Shown: positions 26,887-35,331, counted from the stretch's first letter. The stretch: DNA of 64,000 nt from Frisingicoccus sp009929615 (GCA_028692275.1 JAQUXR010000001.1:186001-250000), one strand, 5' to 3'. Translations and numbers: made by a program. The notes: a model not told the origin generated them from the letters alone.

Positions 26887-28239
26887 TTATTTCCCTTCAA
26901 TCGAATGGCCATTGGCCTTTAAAACATCAACGACCTGATATACATATTTACTGCAAAGCTCATCTGTTTCTGCTTCTACCATAACTCGAAGCAACGGCTC
27001 TGTACCGCTCTCCCGAACAAGGATTCTCCCTGTATTCCCCAGTGCATCTTCAACAGCCTTAACTGCTGCCTGAACATCTGTGTCCTGCTCTGCCGCCGTT
27101 TTATCATGAACTCTTACATTCACTAAAAGCTGTGGATATATCTTAACCGGTTTGATAAGCTCTGAAAGTTTCTTCTTCTTCTCCAGCATAACTTCCATAA
27201 TCTTCAGTGAGGTAAGAATACCATCCCCTGTTGTTGCAAGCTTACTGAAAATAATATGACCAGACTGTTCACCACCAATGGAATGTCCATTCTGAACCAT
27301 ATTTTCATAAACATATTTATCACCAACCGCTGTCTTCTCATAGCGGATTCCTGCCTTATCCAAGGCAAGATACAACCCAAAGTTTGACATAACTGTCGTT
27401 ACAATGGTGTCATTATTTAATTTGCCCTGCTCATGCATATAAGTTCCACAGACATACATGATTAAATCCCCATCCATGATGTGACCTGCATCATCCACTG
27501 CAATACAGCGGTCCGCATCACCATCATAGGCAAAACCTGCATCCAGGCCTTTTTCAATAACATACTGCTGCAATACTTCGATATGCGTAGAACCACAGTT
27601 CATATTAATATTGGTACCATCCGGCTCCGCATTGATAACATAGGTTTTTGCTCCCAAAGCATCAAATACGCTCTTAGCAATAGCTGAAGCCGAACCGTTT
27701 GAACAGTCCAGGCCAATACGTTTATCTTTAAAGGAACGTGTTGCCGTGGAAATCAAATGACCGATATAACGGTTACGTCCCATAGCATAATCCACAGTTC
27801 GACCAATATCCTCACGGACAGCTAATGGAATCTCACCATAAGTGCCGTCAATATAATCTTCGATAAGTTTCTCAACTTCAGCATTCATCTTATGCCCTTT
27901 GGCATCAATCACCTTAATGCCATTATCATAGAAAGGATTATGGCTGGCTGAAATCATAATCCCGCAGTCAAATTCCTCAGTTCTTACAACATAAGAAACA
28001 CTTGGTGTTGTCGTTACATGCAGCAGATAAGCATCTGCTCCACTGGCTGTCAACCCTGCCGCCAATGCATATTCAAACATGTAGCTTGAACGTCTTGTGT
28101 CTTTTCCGATAACAATCTGTGCTTTATGGTCTCTTCCAAAATAATAACCTAAAAATCTTCCAACTTTAAATGCATGTTCTACGGTCAGTTTTACATTCGC
28201 TTCTCCCCGAAAACCGTCAGTTCCAAAATATTTTCCCAT
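26887..28239 (-). CDS. glmM: Phosphoglucosamine mutase
   Basis: About 450 residues from MGKYFGTDGFRGEAN (ATG at 28239), the conserved N-terminus of GlmM. The phosphoserine loop GIMISASHNPFYDNGIK, metal loop DGDADRC and sugar-binding GEQSGHI are intact, and the C-terminal RESGTEPLLRVMVEA phosphate loop is present. It converts glucosamine-6-phosphate to glucosamine-1-phosphate for UDP-GlcNAc and wall synthesis. Five bases ahead of the ArsR gene, forming glmM-arsR-trpS. Confidence 0.95.
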   Translation of the reverse strand: MGKYFGTDGFRGEANVKLTVEHAFKVGRFLGYYFGRDHKAQIVIGKDTRRSSYMFEYALAAGLTASGADAYLLHVTTTPSVSYVVRTEEFDCGIMISASHNPFYDNGIKVIDAKGHKMNAEVEKLIEDYIDGTYGEIPLAVREDIGRTVDYAMGRNRYIGHLISTATRSFKDKRIGLDCSNGSASAIAKSVFDALGAKTYVINAEPDGTNINMNCGSTHIEVLQQYVIEKGLDAGFAYDGDADRCIAVDDAGHIMDGDLIMYVCGTYMHEQGKLNNDTIVTTVMSNFGLYLALDKAGIRYEKTAVGDKYVYENMVQNGHSIGGEQSGHIIFSKLATTGDGILTSLKIMEVMLEKKKKLSELIKPVKIYPQLLVNVRVHDKTAAEQDTDVQAAVKAVEDALGNTGRILVRESGTEPLLRVMVEAETDELCSKYVYQVVDVLKANGHSIEGK

Positions 28240-28324
28240 ACTATATTTTTCACTCCTACGAAAATTTCTACCTATTACTATATCATAGTTTCCTGCTTTT
28301 TTCACTGTTTTTATTTTTTTGCTC

Positions 28325-28351
28325 TTGACATGAATTTTATTTGTGATAGTA
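28325..28351 (+). promoter_or_regulatory. Probable promoter of the hemolysin III-like gene
   Basis: Consensus -35 TTGACA at 28325-28330; candidate -10 hexamers TAGTAT (16-base spacer) or TATCAT (19-base spacer) follow. The -35 is clear, the -10 is ambiguous. Confidence 0.45.
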
Positions 28352-28414
28352 TCATATTATAGTTAACGTAGTTTTGATTACTATGTATTGTGTTTAGACA
28401 GGAAGGTGTTTTTT

Positions 28415-29080
28415 ATGAAATTTAAACCAAAGGATCCAGGAAGTGCAATTACTCATTTTATTGGCTGGCTTATGGCACTGCTTGCAGCTGTTCCGCTCAT
28501 TCTCAGAGCGTGTATCGCTCCGGACCCAGTCCATATTATTTCGCTTACCATTTTTATTATAAGCATGCTTTTACTTTATAGTGCCAGCACCTTATACCAT
28601 TCACTTGATATTAACGAAAAGGTAAATAAACGCCTGAAGAAATTCGACCATATGATGATTTCTGTTCTTATCGCCGGAACCTACACGCCTGTATGTCTGA
28701 TTGCCATACGAGGAACCCTTGGATATACGCTTTTAGCTATCGTCTGGGGAATCGCTATTTTCGGAATCCTTTTAAAAGCATTTTGGATTAACTGTCCGAA
28801 ATGGGTATCCTCCGTTCTCTATATCGGAATGGGATGGACCTGTGTTCTGGCATTTACCCAGATTTTAAACAGCCTTTCCCGCGAAGCTTTCATGTGGCTT
28901 TTAACCGGCGGTATTATCTATACCATTGGCGGTGTCATTTATGCTTTGAAACTTCCAATCTTTAATAACCGTCATAAAAACTTTGGTTCCCACGAAATAT
29001 TCCATTTGTTTGTTATGGCCGGAAGCTTCTGCCACTTCATGCTGATGTATAAATTTCTTGCAGTAATGCCGATTTATTAA
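28415..29080 (+). CDS. Hemolysin III / PAQR family membrane protein (TrhA-like)
   Basis: About 221 residues from the ATG at 28415 (GGAAGG upstream). Seven hydrophobic helices; early DPGSAITHFIGWLMAL, central SASTLYHSLDI...KKFDHMMISVLIAGTYTPVCL and C-terminal HEIFHLFVMAGSFCHF provide the Ser/His/Asp and paired-His residues of the PAQR zinc site. Called hemolysin III historically, but now tied to membrane lipid homeostasis. Single-gene unit. Confidence 0.9.
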   Translation: MKFKPKDPGSAITHFIGWLMALLAAVPLILRACIAPDPVHIISLTIFIISMLLLYSASTLYHSLDINEKVNKRLKKFDHMMISVLIAGTYTPVCLIAIRGTLGYTLLAIVWGIAIFGILLKAFWINCPKWVSSVLYIGMGWTCVLAFTQILNSLSREAFMWLLTGGIIYTIGGVIYALKLPIFNNRHKNFGSHEIFHLFVMAGSFCHFMLMYKFLAVMPIY

Positions 29081-29090
29081 AATAAAAACG

Positions 29091-29127
29091 AACCCCTTGG
29101 TCCATATCAATGTCCCAAGGGGTTTTC
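29091..29127 (+). terminator. Terminator of the hemolysin III-like gene
   Basis: AACCCCTTGG pairs with CCAAGGGGTT, followed by TTTTC. Lies 10 bases past the stop. Confidence 0.75.
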
Positions 29128-29154
29128 TATGTATATTCTGTCGAAACCTTATTA

Positions 29155-29184
29155 TTGTTCCATCATCATAGCCCATGTTATTCT
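29155..29184 (+). promoter_or_regulatory. Candidate promoter of the Hol-Tox-like gene
   Basis: TTGTTC at 29155-29160, 18-base spacer, extended -10 TGtTATTCT ending at 29184. It would start a transcript near 29190 with an ~60-base leader before the small open reading frame. Confidence 0.5.
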
Positions 29185-29252
29185 ATTTACGGAACAGCCG
29201 TGTTACGGGGTGGTTGGCCTCTATCTTATTACATAGGATGGAGGTGATGCCG

Positions 29253-29348
29253 ATGGACGATAAGAATCCTTTTGATTTCAAAGACCTTATGGCCTTTGGA
29301 ATGTTCATCATAGCATTACTGACATTTATTTACTTGATTTGTCATTAA
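29253..29348 (+). CDS. 31-residue hydrophobic peptide, holin-like toxin (Hol-Tox) type
   Basis: ATG at 29253 has GGAGG 8 bases upstream; ATG at 29247 is too close to that site. The peptide has an acidic head (MDDKNPFDFKD) and one membrane helix, LMAFGMFIIALLTFIYLI, matching the LM-x-FG-xFII-ALL pattern of the putative holin-like toxin family found across Firmicutes. Too short for standard gene callers. A convergent promoter and shared terminator downstream (see the 29361 RNA) give the layout of a type I toxin-antitoxin locus. Toxicity is inferred from the family, not shown. Confidence 0.7.
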   Translation: MDDKNPFDFKDLMAFGMFIIALLTFIYLICH

Positions 29349-29360
29349 TGTTTAACGCAT

Positions 29361-29400
29361 AAAAAATCGCCCTTATACTTTGACGAGTAGGCGATTTTTT
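29361..29400. terminator. Bidirectional terminator shared by the Hol-Tox mRNA and the convergent RNA
   Basis: AAAAAATCGCC and GGCGATTTTTT form an 11-bp perfect stem with T-runs in both directions, 12 bases beyond the peptide stop codon. Confidence 0.85.
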
Positions 29401-29446
29401 ATTACACTATGAGGTCAACCCCTTGTGGGCGGTTGTTCCTTTTATG
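29361..29446 (-). ncRNA. Candidate antitoxin small RNA convergent to the Hol-Tox gene
   Basis: A minus-strand promoter with -35 TTGAAA (29480-29475), 17-base spacer and -10 TATATT (29457-29452) would start an RNA near 29446 that ends at the shared terminator, about 85 bases. No coding potential is seen. Its 5' portion (29439-29401) resembles the leader of the toxin mRNA (29191-29232) in the same sense: GGAACARCCG, then GGGG, TTGRCCTC and TA-rich ends, so the locus has inverted-repeat leaders. Both leaders can form a CARCC...GGTTG hairpin. Pairing with the toxin mRNA would be through the complementary 3' ends. Confidence 0.55.
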
Positions 29447-29504
29447 TCTTAAATATAGCATATCAATTCTTGATTTTCAACTCAAATCTTTCGACACGAG
29501 CGGT

Positions 29505-30287
29505 CTAACCTATACGATAACCATGATTAAGCGGTCCACTGCCTTTTCCAAGATTCAGACCATCTTTAAGGGCTCCTGTGATATAGTCCTTGGCATTTTT
29601 TACGCTTGTTTCCATATCATACCCCAAAGCCAGATTACTGGCAATTGCCGAAGAAAGCGTACAGCCTGTACCGTGCGTATTCGGATTATCCACACGTTCT
29701 TCTGCATACCAGATACATTTTCCTTTTGAATAAAGCAGGTCATCTGCCGTATCTTCCAAATGGCCACCCTTAATAAGGATATCCCCTTTCAGGTTTTTAG
29801 CAATCACTTCCGCTGCTTTAACCATATCTTCCTTGCTTTCAATGGCAAAACCCGCCAGACATTCTGCTTCCGGAATATTGGGTGTAATAATATCCGCCAA
29901 AGGAAGCAGCTTTGTTACAAGCGTTTCCTGAGCATCCGGACTCATCAACGCACATCCGCTGGTCGAAACCATCACGGGGTCTACCACAATATTCTCCGCC
30001 TTATATTTCTGAAGTTCTTCCGCAATCTTTTCGATAATTCCTATATTCGACACCATTCCAATCTTTACAGCATCCGGTCGAATATCGTCAAAGATACATT
30101 CTATCTGTTTACCTACAAATTCCGGTGACGCATCCATCACATCATAAACTCCGGTTGTATTTTGTGCTGTCAGCGCTGTGACTGCACTCATACCATATAC
30201 CCCATGGGCTATCATTGTTTTTAAGTCAGCCTGTATTCCTGCTCCACCACTGGAATCTGAGCCTGCAATTGTCACTACTTTTCTCAT
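29505..30287 (-). CDS. thiD: Hydroxymethylpyrimidine/phosphomethylpyrimidine kinase
   Basis: About 260 residues from MRKVVTIAGSDSSGGAGIQAD (ATG at 30287, AAGGGG upstream). Ribokinase-fold motifs: ALTAQNTTGVYDV, VDPVMVSTSGCALM, LADIITPNIPEAECL, and the anion hole NTHGTGCTLSSAIASNLALG. It phosphorylates HMP in thiamine synthesis; the same fold also serves PdxK, so pyridoxal kinase activity cannot be excluded. No TPP riboswitch was seen in front. Other thiamine-type gene in the window is the tenI-like gene at 60298. Confidence 0.9.
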   Translation of the reverse strand: MRKVVTIAGSDSSGGAGIQADLKTMIAHGVYGMSAVTALTAQNTTGVYDVMDASPEFVGKQIECIFDDIRPDAVKIGMVSNIGIIEKIAEELQKYKAENIVVDPVMVSTSGCALMSPDAQETLVTKLLPLADIITPNIPEAECLAGFAIESKEDMVKAAEVIAKNLKGDILIKGGHLEDTADDLLYSKGKCIWYAEERVDNPNTHGTGCTLSSAIASNLALGYDMETSVKNAKDYITGALKDGLNLGKGSGPLNHGYRIG

Positions 30288-30304
30288 GCCTGTTCCCCTT
30301 TTGT

Positions 30305-31834
30305 TTATAATAATGGCGAGAATATTCTCAATACCCATTGTACACACTTCTGCCATATCGGACGATTCCGCCATTCATCCAGACTAACTCGCTGGCTGAC
30401 ACGCATCGTATTTAAAAAATCTTCTTTAATGTCCATAACCGCCGGAACTTCTGTCATAAGAACACCACACTCATAATGCAGATAGAAACTCCTGTAATCC
30501 ATATTAATCGTTCCGCATACGCCACATTCATCATCAGAAACAATATTCTTGGCATGTATAAAGCTCGGAACGTATTCATAAATCTTAATACCGTTTTCCA
30601 TAAGATGACCATAGTTTGAGATATTCACCATATAGACGTACCATTTATCATAAATACGTGGCGTAATAATTCGAACATCCACGCCACTTCTGGCTGCCCG
30701 GCAAAGATCATCAGACATGCGGTTATCCAGTACCAGATAAGGCGTTGTAAAGTAAATATAGTCCCTTGCCTTTGTAATCAGGTGGGTGTACATCTCTTCA
30801 ATCGGATTATCCGGGTTATTGGCCGGACCATCAGCTACCGGCTGTACATATCCCGGTGCATCTACCGATATTGTTGGACGGTATTTATCGTAATTCAGCT
30901 TTTCTGTCCCTTTTGACAATTCCCACATTTCAAGGAATATCTCGGTAAGCCCCCATACACCATCACCTTCCATACGGATAGCGGTGTCTTTCCAATGTCC
31001 AAAACGCTCAATAATATTTGCATACTCATCAGCAAGATTCGTGCCACCTGTGTAGCCGATATTTCCATCAATAATTGCAATCTTCTGATGATTCCTGTAA
31101 TTAAAAGTAAACCGTGAAACATCCTTTGTTAAAGGGGAGAAAATGCAGACACGCACACCCAGTTTTGATAATTCATGACGAATCTTTTCTGCATCAATAA
31201 CAAGACATCCAAAATCGTCAATCAACAGCCGGACTTCAACCTTCTCTGCCGCCTTTCTTGCAAGAATCTCTTTTAATTTCTGCCAGATTTCCCCATCCGA
31301 CACAATAAAGTATTCCATGAGAATGAATTTCTCAGCCTTCTCTAAATCTTCAAATAAAGCATCAAATTTCTTCTCACCCACATCAAAGTATTTCACAGAT
31401 GTATTTTTATATAACGGAAAGCCTTCATGAATCAGGTATCTGCTTACCTGGGCCTTATTCGGGTGCATCTCTGTCAGTTCGGACAGCACTGCCGGGTCTT
31501 GAACCTTATACTCTCTTCCCTTTTCAGAAATCCGTTTATAATTCTTATAAAACTTACTGTTTTTATGTTTGCGCCCCCACATAAAGTAAAGGCAATATCC
31601 AAATACCGGCAATACCAGAATAATAACAATCCAAAAGGAATTAAAGGATGAAGAATCATTAACCAGGAGAAATACTACGGCAATACTTACAACCTCTATA
31701 ACCAGATAAAACCATGTCGCATATTCATGCAGCAGCGTCACTATCAAAAACATAGCCGTCAGCTGAATAATAACCGCTATCAAAACAATAAGTGCCCGGA
31801 CAAGCACCGAGGCTCTTTTCCTAATTATATTCAT
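30305..31834 (-). CDS. cls: Cardiolipin synthase
   Basis: 509 residues. Two N-terminal membrane helices, a basic region, then two phospholipase D domains with HKD motifs: HQKIAIIDGNIGYTGGTN (first) and HAKNIVSDDECGVCGTINMD (second). It joins phosphatidylglycerol molecules into cardiolipin. Overlaps the upstream GIY-YIG gene by ATGA and sits 17 bases before thiD. Confidence 0.95.
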   Translation of the reverse strand: MNIIRKRASVLVRALIVLIAVIIQLTAMFLIVTLLHEYATWFYLVIEVVSIAVVFLLVNDSSSFNSFWIVIILVLPVFGYCLYFMWGRKHKNSKFYKNYKRISEKGREYKVQDPAVLSELTEMHPNKAQVSRYLIHEGFPLYKNTSVKYFDVGEKKFDALFEDLEKAEKFILMEYFIVSDGEIWQKLKEILARKAAEKVEVRLLIDDFGCLVIDAEKIRHELSKLGVRVCIFSPLTKDVSRFTFNYRNHQKIAIIDGNIGYTGGTNLADEYANIIERFGHWKDTAIRMEGDGVWGLTEIFLEMWELSKGTEKLNYDKYRPTISVDAPGYVQPVADGPANNPDNPIEEMYTHLITKARDYIYFTTPYLVLDNRMSDDLCRAARSGVDVRIITPRIYDKWYVYMVNISNYGHLMENGIKIYEYVPSFIHAKNIVSDDECGVCGTINMDYRSFYLHYECGVLMTEVPAVMDIKEDFLNTMRVSQRVSLDEWRNRPIWQKCVQWVLRIFSPLL

Positions 31835-32088
31835 GTATTCTCACTCCCCTGCCCTTCAATCAACCGGACTTTCTCCACCCGTTTCATATGCTTAATAGCA
31901 TACTCCCGGCGTAAAGCTTCTTCTTTTGTCTGCAGTTCTTCGAAATAAACCAATTCTACGGGTCTGCGTCCCCTTGTGTATTTTGCTCCACGGCCTTCAT
32001 TATGTACTTTGACTCTGGCCTCCAGATTCGTTGTCCAGCCTGTATATAAGGTCCCGTCACAACATTTTAAAATATATGTATAATTCAT
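31831..32088 (-). CDS. GIY-YIG nuclease superfamily protein (UPF0213/YhbQ-like)
   Basis: 85 residues, usual size. MNYTYILKCCDGTLYTGWTTNLEARV has the two-strand YTYIL...YTGWT core (GIY-YIG equivalents), then the Arg of LEARVKVHN, YTRGRRPVELVYFEE with an Arg-rich loop, and the catalytic-type Glu in KEEALRREYAIKHM. Single-domain members may act in DNA repair. First gene of GIY-YIG-cls. Confidence 0.88.
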   Translation of the reverse strand: MNYTYILKCCDGTLYTGWTTNLEARVKVHNEGRGAKYTRGRRPVELVYFEELQTKEEALRREYAIKHMKRVEKVRLIEGQGSENT

Positions 32089-32165
32089 AAAACTTCCTGT
32101 TCTGTCTCAATTCTGACACATGATTCTATTATTATATCCAATTGAACTGGTAATTTCAACCTTTT

Positions 32166-32197
32166 AAAAAAAGAGGCATTGCCTTAACAGCAATGCC
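32166..32197 (-). terminator. Terminator 180 bases downstream of the spoIIQ-like gene
   Basis: An 8-bp perfect stem (GGCATTGC with GCAATGCC) followed on the minus strand by a 7-T run (32172-32166). Confidence 0.75.
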
Positions 32198-32375
32198 CCT
32201 GCTATATAAAGCAGCCGATGAGATAAGGGTGTTTTCACAAAGCTTTCCGGCCCGGACCGGCAATACACTATTTGTTAAACTGAAACCGGCTGCATATTTT
32301 ACAATATGTACCGCCGATTTATCATCGTCTGCTCTATATCTTATGTGAGATTTCATATTTTGTTACTCTTTACAG
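32198..32375 (-). other. Unexplained transcribed intergenic segment after spoIIQ-like gene
   Basis: About 180 bases between the spoIIQ-like stop and its terminator. It contains a short GC-rich self-complementary patch (CCGG...CCGG around 32248-32261). A 66-codon frame spans it but runs through the terminator stem and lacks a good ribosome site. It may be a long 3' untranslated region or a small RNA; nothing more can be supported. Confidence 0.3.
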
Positions 32376-33050
32376 TCAGGATAGATAGTCCTGCGGATTT
32401 ACCGGCCCACCATCTTTTGTCAGTGCAAAATACAAATGACTGCCCTCTTCTGTATAGTATTTTGTCGGCTGTGCCACATTCCCAAGGGCCTGCCCCTTAA
32501 CAACGGCATCCCCGGCTTTGACCTTAACATCCTTCATCTGTCCATATACAGCCTGGTATCCATTGCCCATGTCCACAAAAACTGTCATGCCATTGACACT
32601 GTCTTCTTCCACAGTTTCCACTGTACCTCCAAAGGCCGCAACCACTTCCTGATTAACATCTGCCTGAATGAGCAGGCCCGGATTACATTTATACTGATCC
32701 AGTGTTTCAAAATAGATAGTAGTATCCATGGAGAATTCTTTAAGGATTTCCCCCTGCACCGGCCATACCATTTCGGCCTCATCACCAAAGGTTTCTGCCA
32801 CTGCCGCATTTGCTGCCTGGGCCTCTGAGATAGATTCTGCTACCGCATTTTCAATATCTGCACTTCCCTCCAAAGCGGCCGGTGTGTTTTGTGCTTCACT
32901 AAACTCTGCTGCATTTTCGGCAGCTTTCTTATCTTTCATTCCTGAGCGGTATCCTGCAACACCTGAGATACTCAGCACGATAACCAATGCTGCTGTAAGA
33001 ACTAAGTAAAAACCATTCTTTGTCCAATAACTTTTCATTTTTTCTTTCAC
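32376..33050 (-). CDS. spoIIQ: SpoIIQ-like protein with degenerate LytM (M23) domain
   Basis: 224 residues from a GTG at 33050 (GAGGTG upstream; ATG at 33038 is an alternative). One membrane helix (~residues 12-34), an Ala/Glu-rich linker, then an M23-type domain (VWPVQGEIL...NPQDYL). Zn and catalytic positions are mostly lost: the HxGxD site reads CNPGLLI, the YAHL His is Gln (VYGQM), and HLH is HLY. This resembles SpoIIQ of Bacillus, an inactive LytM protein that bridges the forespore to SpoIIIAH. The spoIID gene lies 43 bases upstream, supporting the assignment. Confidence 0.82.
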   Translation of the reverse strand: MKEKMKSYWTKNGFYLVLTAALVIVLSISGVAGYRSGMKDKKAAENAAEFSEAQNTPAALEGSADIENAVAESISEAQAANAAVAETFGDEAEMVWPVQGEILKEFSMDTTIYFETLDQYKCNPGLLIQADVNQEVVAAFGGTVETVEEDSVNGMTVFVDMGNGYQAVYGQMKDVKVKAGDAVVKGQALGNVAQPTKYYTEEGSHLYFALTKDGGPVNPQDYLS

Positions 33051-33093
33051 CTGTTATCACCTCGTAGCTATAGTTTGACCAAAATGCCCGGCT

Positions 33094-33999
33094 TTATACA
33101 CTTGTTCCCGGAAAATACCATGAAATAATTTCTTTCCAGTTTTTCCCCTCTTCTGCCATTGCATTTGCCCCATAAAGGCTTAGTCCTACACCATGACCAC
33201 GACCATAACAGGTGAACTCTATGCCATCTTTCCTGATTAAATAATCAAAGCAGGCTGACGGCAGCCCTAAGCGGCACCTGAAGTCCTCTCCCTCATAAGT
33301 CTCTCCACCAACCTGAATCTGTTTTACATACCCTGCCTCATCCTTTTCCACAATCTGAACCATTCCCTCGCTCAGCTGTTTCCACTGCAGCGGCTCTGCC
33401 TTTGCCTCTTCCAAACCGGCAATAATCCGATCCCATTTTAATACCCTTTGTTCCATGTAATTGATAGAACTTTTATCCCAAGGGCTGTCCACACTGGTTA
33501 AATAAGGAATATCCCATCCCCATATATCCACAAATTTTCGCGAACTTCCATTACTTAAGGCAAAATATAAAGGCAGTATCGGTTTACCATCGTAAAGTAT
33601 CCTATACTCTCCGGTTTCCTCCACTGCCTTTCTCAACGTTGCTTCATCCATACCTTTGGCCTGCCGTTCCCCTGCCGAAAGCCACATTTGTCCCAGCCAC
33701 CGGCTTTCCAGACTTTTCCCGTTGGCTGCCATATAGTCTATGTAGGTTTTCAGAATGACAGCCATCGTTTTCATGGTCTCTTCGTGGGTATCCGGTTTCA
33801 ACACGGATGCCATGACTCCAACCACATATTCATCTGAATCAATCACCCAGTCTACCCCTAATTCCTCCATATGAACAGTTAAGCCTCCGGTAGACTGTTT
33901 CCAATCTTCCGAAGGCTTATATTTTTGATAGAACTGTGTTCCTGTAACAGGAATCGCCAATAGACATCCTATAAAAATCCATCCTAACCGAATCTTCAT
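33094..33999 (-). CDS. spoIID: Stage II sporulation protein D (SpoIID)
   Basis: 301 residues. N-terminal membrane anchor (WIFIGCLLAIPVTGTQF), then a SpoIID/LytB domain with DEYVVGVMASVLKPDTHEETMKTMAVILKTY, FALSNGSSRKF, YLTSVDSPWD and C-terminal GRGHGVGLSLYGANAMAEEG. SpoIID is the lytic transglycosylase of the engulfment complex. Aligned without gaps to the usual YLxGVVAAEMP...EALKAQAVAARTY, the catalytic Glu (AAE) is Val66 here, which is unexpected. The conserved GHGVGLS end is intact. Followed by the spoIIQ-like gene. Confidence 0.9.
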   Translation of the reverse strand: MKIRLGWIFIGCLLAIPVTGTQFYQKYKPSEDWKQSTGGLTVHMEELGVDWVIDSDEYVVGVMASVLKPDTHEETMKTMAVILKTYIDYMAANGKSLESRWLGQMWLSAGERQAKGMDEATLRKAVEETGEYRILYDGKPILPLYFALSNGSSRKFVDIWGWDIPYLTSVDSPWDKSSINYMEQRVLKWDRIIAGLEEAKAEPLQWKQLSEGMVQIVEKDEAGYVKQIQVGGETYEGEDFRCRLGLPSACFDYLIRKDGIEFTCYGRGHGVGLSLYGANAMAEEGKNWKEIISWYFPGTSV

Positions 34000-34067
34000 C
34001 TCTAAGGTCCCGGCCTTTCTATGGCTTCTTTATATTCTATGCATATCGACACAAACTGTTCATGAAA

Positions 34068-35261
34068 TTATTTTGCCAGAGTTACTGTATCTCTTGCAAT
34101 CATCAATTCTTCATTTGTAGGAATTACAAATACTTTAACCTTTGAATCCGGTGTAGAAATCTGGATTTCTTCACCACGTTGTCCATTAGCTGCATCATCA
34201 ATAGTAATTCCAAGGTATCCAAGATAGTCACAGATTCCTTTACGTGTAGAACCACTGTTTTCACCAACACCTGCTGTAAATACGATAGTATCTACGCCGT
34301 TCATGGATGCTGCATAACTTCCTACGAATTTAGCAACCTGATACATGAAAGTATCAAGAGCTTTTGTACAACGGTCATTTCCAGCTGCAGAACCTTCTTC
34401 AAGGTCACGGAAATCGCTGCTTACGCCACTGATTCCAAGAACACCGGATTTCTTATTTAATACATCCGTTACCTGATGAATATCCATGTTGTTCTTTCCT
34501 GCATAGTACTCAAGAATAGCTGGGTCAATATCACCACAACGGGTTCCCATTAAAAGACCTGCTAATGGTGTGAAGCCCATGCTTGTATCTACGGATTTAC
34601 CCTGGTCTACAGCACAAATACTGGAGCCGTTACCTAAATGGCAAACGATTGTCTTCAAATCTTCTGGTTTCTTTCCAAGAATCTCAGCAACACGTTTAGA
34701 AACATAGCTGTGGGATGTTCCGTGGAAACCATAACGACGAATCTGATTTTCTGTGTATGCTTCATATGGCAGACCATATAAGTAAGCTTTTGGTGGCATT
34801 GTCTGATGGAATGCTGTATCAAATACTGCAACCATAGGTACGCCTGGCATCAACTCTTTACATACACGGATACCAATTAAGTTTGCTGGGTTGTGTAATG
34901 GTGCAAGATCATTACATTCTTCAATAGCTTTGATAACTTCGTCATCAACAAGTACGGAAGAAGCGAATTTCTCTCCGCCGTGAACCACACGATGGCCTAC
35001 TGCATGAATCTCCTGAAGAGATTTGATAACGCCATTGGTTCCATCTGTCAGACAGTCTAATACTAATTTAATAGCATTGGTATGATCTGGCATTGGGGAT
35101 TCGATAGTGATTTTTTCTTTTCCGGCAGGAGTGTATACGATTCTGCTGCCGTCAAGTCCAATACGTTCGCACAGACCCTTTGCAAGTACATCCTCTGTGT
35201 CGGACTGGATTAACTGAAACTTTAATGATGAACTACCACAATTAATTACTAAAACATTCAT
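34068..35261 (-). CDS. ackA: Acetate kinase
   Basis: 397 residues from MNVLVINCGSSSLKFQL (ATG at 35261, GGAGG upstream; frame open from 35279). FDTAFHQTMP, GFHGTSHSYVS, CHLGNGSSICAV and DTSMGFTPLAGLLMGTRCGDIDP are classic acetate kinase signatures. It makes ATP from acetyl phosphate in fermentation. No pta gene is adjacent. Confidence 0.97.
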   Translation of the reverse strand: MNVLVINCGSSSLKFQLIQSDTEDVLAKGLCERIGLDGSRIVYTPAGKEKITIESPMPDHTNAIKLVLDCLTDGTNGVIKSLQEIHAVGHRVVHGGEKFASSVLVDDEVIKAIEECNDLAPLHNPANLIGIRVCKELMPGVPMVAVFDTAFHQTMPPKAYLYGLPYEAYTENQIRRYGFHGTSHSYVSKRVAEILGKKPEDLKTIVCHLGNGSSICAVDQGKSVDTSMGFTPLAGLLMGTRCGDIDPAILEYYAGKNNMDIHQVTDVLNKKSGVLGISGVSSDFRDLEEGSAAGNDRCTKALDTFMYQVAKFVGSYAASMNGVDTIVFTAGVGENSGSTRKGICDYLGYLGITIDDAANGQRGEEIQISTPDSKVKVFVIPTNEELMIARDTVTLAK

Positions 35262-35331
35262 TATTCTTTTGCCTCCCATAAAATTATATCCTTATTCTAC
35301 CATATTTTTTTAAACTGAACAGACTATTTAT

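Larger units (their letters stand above)
29191..29439. repeat. Imperfect inverted repeat flanking the Hol-Tox gene
   Basis: Outer arms 29191-29232 (plus) and 29439-29401 (minus) share GGAACARCCG...GGGG...TTGRCCTC...ATTA. The arms enclose the small gene and the terminator hairpin. They are the transcribed leaders of the two convergent RNAs. Confidence 0.6.

Noticed and set aside
29361..30400. TPP riboswitch controlling thiD
   Set aside because: thiD lies directly after cls with a 17-base gap and no TPP consensus was seen.
32156..32356. 66-codon minus-strand reading frame between GIY-YIG and spoIIQ-like genes
   Set aside because: It runs through the terminator stem and T-run, lacks a convincing ribosome site, and I recognise no family; treated as chance.
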